From: Nostoc sp. ATCC 53789 | GTDB taxonomy: Bacteria; Cyanobacteriota; Cyanobacteriia; Cyanobacteriales; Nostocaceae | NCBI RefSeq assembly: GCF_009873495.1 | Contig: NZ_CP046703.1 | Location: 310,001-374,000 of the forward strand | DNA length: 64,000 nucleotides | Direction: 5' to 3' | Shown here: one piece after another, positions 59,835 through 64,000 of the stretch | How positions within the stretch are numbered: position 1 is the stretch's first letter | Layout of the letters: the number at the start of each line of letters is the position of its first letter | Made by a program: the position numbers and the translations under genes | Notes under the pieces: generated by a model | The model's database searches: none | Seen by the model: only the letters and a program-made list of their open reading frames with translations | What the model was told of the DNA's origin: nothing

Positions 59835-60037
59835 TTTTAATTTTTATCTAAAAGCAATTAGTAAACCAGCTTTTTAAATATTGAGAATTCATTAAGTCGG
59901 GAGCAACTGAGATGACTACTGCTTTTGGTTGCCCTTCTTGGACTAAGGCGATCGTAATTGACATAATATGAAATCTGCGGTAATTATCCTTTGATAAAGT
60001 AATTAAACTACAATTGTGTTATAACCGCTAGTTAGGT

Positions 60038-61015
60038 ATGGAAACTGAAAAACATAATTGTGGACAGATGTTAAATAAAGAGCAGCTACTAAATGCAATA
60101 GACTCGCTTGAGAAAAGTCTTTTTGCTCCTCAAGAAGCAGAACAACAGATGTTCCCTATTTTATCTACTCTGTTAGGCATAGACGGATTCACAGTTACTC
60201 ATACTGGCGGGATTGGAGATCAGGGTATTGATTTCCTAGCTGAAAAAGAAGAACAAAAAATAGCCATTCAACAGAAACACTATTCTAACCCAAACAGGAG
60301 CATTGGAATTTCCGTTCTGCATCAAATGCTTGGCTCTATGATAATCCAAAAAATAAATAGAGTCATAATGGTCTCAAATACAAAGTTTTCAAAACAAGCC
60401 AGAGATTTCGTTTCGCAAAACCTCCCTATATCATTTGAATTAATCGATATTGATGCATTAAAAGCATGGGGGGCGAGACTCAAGAATATCGATGAAGAGT
60501 TACAAGCCGAAGCGATAAAATGGATTTCTGACCTTAGTCAAAGGCTTGCCCTCTTAATTGCAAAAGACCCCAATGTTTTGAATGTGGTCGAGTGGAGAGA
60601 TTTGGAAAGACTCCTTGCAGAAGTTTTTTCTGGATTAGGATTTGACGTTACTCTCACTCCATCAAGTAAAGATGGTGGAAAAGATTTGATTCTTGAGTGT
60701 ACATCGAATGCAACCAGTTGCTCCTATATTGTCGAGATTAAGCACTGGCGGTCAGGTCAAAAAGTCGGAGCTTCATCAATTACAGAATTTCTGAAAGTAA
60801 TACTGAGAGAGAATCATAAAGCTGGAGTTTTTCTGTCTACGTTTGGTTATTGTAATAATGCATTTGAACACCTTACCGAAATAGACAGAGAGCGAGTTAG
60901 AATTGGAGGTCAAGTCAAAATTTTGTCATTATGTCAAAGGTATTCCAAAATTCGGTCTGGTATCTGGTTGCCAATCTCTACTCTCCCAGAAATTCTCTTT
61001 GAACAAACAGAATAG
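60038..61015 (+). CDS. Restriction-type endonuclease with two Mrr-like nuclease domains
   Basis: A 325-residue protein with two restriction-endonuclease-like domains. The first (about residues 25-150) has D61-Q-G-I-D65 and Q78-Q-K80, the GxD...QxK form of Mrr. The second (about 180-300) has E190, the D212-G-G-K-D216 turn and E233-I-K235, followed by the GASSITEFLKVIL helix. Both catalytic sets look complete. Mrr-type proteins cleave modified DNA. No methylase is adjacent, so a modification-dependent defence enzyme is likely. It may also be a DNA-repair or phage-response nuclease. No helix-turn-helix or ATPase domain is seen. Confidence 0.8.
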   Translation: METEKHNCGQMLNKEQLLNAIDSLEKSLFAPQEAEQQMFPILSTLLGIDGFTVTHTGGIGDQGIDFLAEKEEQKIAIQQKHYSNPNRSIGISVLHQMLGSMIIQKINRVIMVSNTKFSKQARDFVSQNLPISFELIDIDALKAWGARLKNIDEELQAEAIKWISDLSQRLALLIAKDPNVLNVVEWRDLERLLAEVFSGLGFDVTLTPSSKDGGKDLILECTSNATSCSYIVEIKHWRSGQKVGASSITEFLKVILRENHKAGVFLSTFGYCNNAFEHLTEIDRERVRIGGQVKILSLCQRYSKIRSGIWLPISTLPEILFEQTE

Positions 61016-61219
61016 GCTCAACAATTTGTTGCATGGGAGCGCAAAAAAAAGCCCCCCCGTGAGCAAGACGTTATACTGAAGCAATATGCCTGTTAAAGTA
61101 GTCAGTTTCTAATTAAGATTGTTCCATCAAAAATGATTGACTTCCTTGTTGAGTTTCGAGAAGTTATTGGCAATTCCTTTCAGAATGTGTCCCGCCGCAA
61201 AGACCAATAATTATTAAAT

Positions 61220-61260
61220 GATCGCCTAAAAATTACGACTCACAGGAATAGCGATCGCCT
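61220..61260. repeat. Direct repeat, left copy
   Basis: A 41-bp sequence beginning GATCGCCTAAAAAT and ending AGCGATCGCCT. It matches 61997-62037 at 38 of 41 positions. Its right end overlaps the stop codon of the gene at 61259-61900. The preceding 61016-61219 is gene-free. Confidence 0.8.
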
Positions 61261-61900
61261 AACTCCTCAAATCGCCAATATAAGCCCCAATTTGTTTAAG
61301 TCCCTGCAAAACTTGGATACGTTCTGATGTATTTTCAAGTAACCGATAAGTATTGGATCTAGTATATTGAGGGACATTTTGGTGGCGATCGCATTTCAAA
61401 AACAATACTTCTCTTCCGTTTGTAACCATTGCATAACAACTTGACTGTAAGTTGGGAGCGCTCAATAAATAAGTAAGTGCTTGGGGAATTCCCGCCGTAA
61501 CGTCTAGTCTTGCAGGCTTTGACTCGATTACCAAAATCCAAAAACTATCTTGAATCACCAAAATATCAATCCTGCCTTGAACTGCAATAGCATTAGCTTC
61601 GTCTGCAACTTCGATATTGGTACTTACTTCTGCTTTTACCAAAAAAGGAAACTGATAGAAACCTGCTAAATCTAGCAATGGTGATATAACTACAAGCTTA
61701 ACAATTTCTTCGAGAGGTGGTTCTTCTTGACTGAGATAGGTATAGTTTCGAGTGAGGCGATCTAATCCTTGTAGTTCCGCTTCGGTTAGAGTCGGCGCAT
61801 TATTTAACCATTCATCAAAAAAGCGATCGCTAGAGTCGAGTCTCAAGCCAAAAGTTTGACGGAGAGCGCCAAGGGTAAGGCTACTAGCATTTGTAATCAC
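61259..61900 (-). CDS. HsdR-N-like PD-(D/E)XK nuclease-fold protein
   Basis: A 213-residue protein. After an N-terminal helical part (RFFDEWLNNAPTLTEAELQGLDRL) comes a nuclease-fold core: PLLDLAGFYQFPFLVKAEV, the motif G-R-I-D112-I-L, and E126-S-K128 in WILVIESKPARL, then GIPQALTYLLSAP and the strand YAMVTNGREVLFL. This resembles the nuclease domain at the N-terminus of type I restriction subunit HsdR but lacks any helicase. Such stand-alone proteins are frequent in cyanobacteria. It lies between two 41-bp direct repeats and may have moved as a unit. Confidence 0.78.
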   Translation of the reverse strand: MITNASSLTLGALRQTFGLRLDSSDRFFDEWLNNAPTLTEAELQGLDRLTRNYTYLSQEEPPLEEIVKLVVISPLLDLAGFYQFPFLVKAEVSTNIEVADEANAIAVQGRIDILVIQDSFWILVIESKPARLDVTAGIPQALTYLLSAPNLQSSCYAMVTNGREVLFLKCDRHQNVPQYTRSNTYRLLENTSERIQVLQGLKQIGAYIGDLRS

Positions 61901-61996
61901 AGTTAAATTATTGTAGTAATTACATGAAGTTTAAAAGTCTAGACATTTGATCTAGGCTCCAATACCTAATATACGATATATTAAAAGCAAAAGAGC

Positions 61997-62037
61997 GATC
62001 GCCTAAAAATCATGACTCACAGAAATAGCGATCGCCT
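61997..62037. repeat. Direct repeat, right copy
   Basis: Same orientation and 38 of 41 matches to 61220-61260. It contains two HIP1 sites. Confidence 0.8.
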
Positions 62038-62380
62038 TGAGGATATAGATAGCGATCGCGGTTGTCCATCCAGAGCTAACAATTTGCTCATCAGTTTCAG
62101 GCTCATACTTCAACAAGCTCAGTAACCATAAATAAATTTAGTTGCTCTGTATATTTTTATTTGTTAGTCATACCAAGATCCACTAACCCTCCAACGGTCG
62201 TTCCGACACCGCAACCATAAGCTAATCAGCATTCAAGTTGCATAATCAGGGCGCTAATGTTGCCCACCCCACAAGATATTGAGAAAATTTCCATCTGCAA
62301 ATTAGATGTGCTTTAGCTTAGATATTTGATATTTTTAAATTAAATAGAAATTGATTTAGATAGCATTTTTTTATTAATAA

Positions 62381-62409
62381 CCGATTTCTCACCGATTTCT
62401 CACCGATAT
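62381..62409. promoter_or_regulatory. CCGATTT 11-bp-phased direct repeat, site C (three units)
   Basis: CCGATTT at 62381 and 62392, CCGATAT at 62403, each 11 bp apart. TTGGAA begins 30 nt after the last repeat start. It lies 74 bp before the small gene at 62483. Confidence 0.6.
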
Positions 62410-62482
62410 TTCAACTTCTAAAATGTAACATCTTGGAACGAAAGCATTTTGGTAAGTTTATTTCAGTTTTAAGGAAATTTTT

Positions 62483-62704
62483 ATGACCCATTTTTCAATA
62501 AATATTTCCAATATTGTTATTACCAATAAAGAGTATCGCAAGCTTAGAGCTTATGCAGGATATCATCAAATATCAATTTATGAAGCAATACGGTTATTAA
62601 TTGATTCTCTTCCAGAATGCTTTCCAAATAATCAAAAATCAAGTAGAAGCCATTCGTTTATGTTTCCTAGAAGGTTTTTACACATTTCTTTCGATGATAG
62701 GTAA
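62483..62704 (+). CDS. Small protein of unknown function, possible DNA-binding type
   Basis: A 73-residue protein. The middle (VITNKEYRKLRAYAGYHQIS followed by IYEAIRLLIDSLPE) could be a ribbon-helix-helix-like unit, which would make it a small DNA-binding protein, but the match is weak. The C-terminus is basic (SSRSHSFMFPRRFLHISF). AAGGAA precedes the ATG. The three-unit CCGATTT array 74 bp upstream suggests it is a target of the OmpR-type regulator. The sucrose-phosphate-synthase-like gene follows 73 bp later in the same direction. Confidence 0.5.
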   Translation: MTHFSINISNIVITNKEYRKLRAYAGYHQISIYEAIRLLIDSLPECFPNNQKSSRSHSFMFPRRFLHISFDDR

Positions 62705-62777
62705 CTTAATAAATAATTTTTTTTCCAACTTACCTAGCTGTGAATTTTTGTACCAGATACCATAGTTAATTTTGATT

Positions 62778-64000
62778 ATGAATACTCTTCCTTCTTTAAA
62801 TTTAGTTAAATCTCTAGAAAATTCTGCTACAGAAACACCAAATTCTCAACCCATTTATGCCCTAATTTCAGTTCATGGCGACCCGACAGCTGAAATTGGT
62901 AAAGAAGGGGCAGGTGGTCAAAATGTCTACGTGCGAGAATTGGGATTAGCATTAGCAAAACGCGGCTGTCAGGTTGATATGTTTACCCGACGCGAATACC
63001 CCGACCAAGAAGAAATTGTGGAATTAGCACCAGGGTGTCGCACTATTCGTTTAAATGCTGGGCCAGCAGAATTCATTACTAGAAATGATTTATTTGAATA
63101 TTTACCAGAATTTGTAGAAGCCTGGCTGAATTTTCAACAACGAACAGGGCGCAACTATGCGTTGATTCACACTAACTATTGGCTTTCTGCTTGGGTAGGA
63201 TTGGAACTTAAATCTCGATTGGGACTACCTCAAGTTCATACCTATCATTCTATAGGGGCAGTTAAATACGGTAATGTGGAAAATCCACCGCAGATTGCTG
63301 CAATTCGTAATTGTGTGGAGAGGGCAATTTTAGAACAAGCAGATTATGTAATATCGACTAGCCCTCAAGAAGCGGAAGATTTACGTCAGTTAATTTCGCA
63401 ACATGGTCGTATTAAAGTCATTCCCTGCGGGATTAATACTCAACACTTTGGTTCTGTAAGTAAAGAAGTTGCTCGCCAACAGTTGGGAATTGATGCAGAT
63501 TCTCAGATAATCTTGTATGTAGGACGTTTTGACCCCCGCAAGGGAGTTGAAACCCTAGTAAGAGCTTGCGCCAATTTGCCTTCAGGATTTCAACTCTATC
63601 TAGTTGGTGGTTGCCGTGAAGACGGAGCAGACTTTAAAGAACAACAACGCATTGAAACTTTGGTGAACGACCTGGGATTGGAAGCCGTTACAGTTTTCAC
63701 TGGACGAATTTCTCAAGCGCTGTTACCTGTTTACTATGCCGCAGGGGATATCTGCGTTGTACCAAGTTACTACGAACCTTTTGGTTTAGTGGCGATTGAA
63801 GCAATGGCAGCCGGAACACCTGTAATTGCTAGTAATGTGGGAGGATTGCAGCATACGGTGGTGCATGGTGAAACCGGATTTTTAGTTCCTCCTCGTGATT
63901 TTAAGGCATTGGCGATCGCTATTCACAGTTTATTACAAAACCCAACTCTAAAACAAAGCTATGGCAATGCTGCACAAAATTGGGTTCAGTCTCGTTTTAG
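62778..64000 (+). CDS. Sucrose-phosphate-synthase-like glycosyltransferase (GT4), 3' end cut
   Basis: The first ~407 residues of a GT4 retaining glycosyltransferase; the window ends in frame. After ~25 variable residues come ISVHGDPTAEIGKEGAGGQN (N-terminal sugar-donor loop), VDMFTRREYPDQEE, HTNYWLSAWVGLEL, HTYHSIGAVKYGNVE, PCGINTQHFGS, YVGRFDPRKGVETLV and the E-x7-E motif YEPFGLVAIEAMAAGTP. This is the pattern of cyanobacterial SPS/sucrose synthase-type enzymes making sucrose-6-phosphate from UDP/ADP-glucose and fructose-6-phosphate. Sucrose is an osmolyte and transport sugar in filamentous forms. Whether a phosphatase domain follows cannot be seen. Confidence 0.88.
   Translation, partial: MNTLPSLNLVKSLENSATETPNSQPIYALISVHGDPTAEIGKEGAGGQNVYVRELGLALAKRGCQVDMFTRREYPDQEEIVELAPGCRTIRLNAGPAEFITRNDLFEYLPEFVEAWLNFQQRTGRNYALIHTNYWLSAWVGLELKSRLGLPQVHTYHSIGAVKYGNVENPPQIAAIRNCVERAILEQADYVISTSPQEAEDLRQLISQHGRIKVIPCGINTQHFGSVSKEVARQQLGIDADSQIILYVGRFDPRKGVETLVRACANLPSGFQLYLVGGCREDGADFKEQQRIETLVNDLGLEAVTVFTGRISQALLPVYYAAGDICVVPSYYEPFGLVAIEAMAAGTPVIASNVGGLQHTVVHGETGFLVPPRDFKALAIAIHSLLQNPTLKQSYGNAAQNWVQSRF

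Larger units (their letters stand above)
59692..60037. other. Intergenic region with regulatory site B and no gene
   Basis: About 345 bp containing the direct repeat at 59700-59717, the hairpin at 59801-59834 and a 19-codon frame with a good Shine-Dalgarno (59912-59971) judged too short to call. The first ~150 bp are similar to 56810-56940. Confidence 0.5.
61901..62482. other. Intergenic region with HIP1-rich repeat and regulatory site C
   Basis: About 580 bp. It holds the right direct repeat (61997-62037), another GCGATCGC near 62053 and, at the end, the three-unit CCGATTT array. No gene seen between. Confidence 0.5.

Noticed and set aside
59912..59971. 19-codon frame with GGGAG at good spacing
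   Set aside because: Too short and without recognisable product; kept only as a note in the intergenic entry.

Overview
The window is from a filamentous, heterocyst-type cyanobacterium close to Nostoc/Anabaena. The support is the very frequent palindrome GCGATCGC (HIP1) in coding and non-coding DNA, heptamer tandem repeats, small dispersed repeats (for example GCGTAGGCGTAGCCC), and typical cyanobacterial genes: SbtA/SbtB, a CAAD protein, cytochrome c6, tandem GAF photosensors, FIST and DUF1400 proteins, and a sucrose-phosphate-synthase-like enzyme. No rRNA, tRNA or CRISPR array was seen.

Layout. 1-1640: 3' part of a Septu-like (PtuA/PtuB) ATPase-HNH pair. 1715-4790: ABM-domain protein, PcrA/UvrD helicase, orphan antitoxin-like gene. 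5192-7206: carbon-concentrating operon sbtA-sbtB-carbonic anhydrase. 7318-16961: signalling genes (HAMP histidine kinase, a FIST protein with a soluble kinase, and a convergent kinase paralogue whose ATP site looks broken) mixed with CAAD, SLH-domain and Uma2-nuclease-like proteins. 17137-29077: metabolism and hydrolases (GH57, YdjM-like membrane protein, SDR, DUF1400 hydrolase, ACT-malic enzyme, PhoD-like phosphatase) with two PD-(D/E)XK genes. 29078-30542: a G-rich tract, a 42-bp tandem repeat and a decayed toxin-antitoxin pair. 30543-33119: a membrane protein with four GAF domains, three carrying the paired cysteines of DXCF cyanobacteriochromes. 33200-38755: helical protein, cytochrome c6, aldo/keto reductase, alpha/beta hydrolase, BON protein, IlvN.

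39816-44528 is a five-gene same-strand cluster: coiled-coil protein, membrane OmpA-domain protein, Ras-like GTPase, small PAS-like protein and histidine kinase. It looks like a GTPase-centred envelope or polarity signalling module and is one of the best candidates for a little-described system. 44796-48035 holds a pentapeptide-repeat membrane protein and an MDR oxidoreductase. 48149-50387 is an insertion-sequence graveyard (IS605-like end, transposase 3' fragment, frameshifted ISL3, IS5-like remnant) that also holds a Fur-box-like palindrome beside a 19-bp hairpin. 50697-59691: ClC channel fused to CBS and USP domains, two histidine kinases, a receiver-only regulator, a class A penicillin-binding protein and an OmpR-type regulator. 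60038-61900: two restriction-type nucleases. 62778-64000: the sucrose-phosphate-synthase-like gene, cut by the window end.

An 11-bp-phased CCGATTT direct repeat occurs before the penicillin-binding protein, just after the OmpR-type regulator gene and before the small gene at 62483. In each case a TTG lies exactly 30 nt after the start of the last repeat. This is the signature of an OmpR-family operator and suggests a small local regulon. Several repeat families sit exactly on gene 3' ends and supply stop codons or C-terminal residues.
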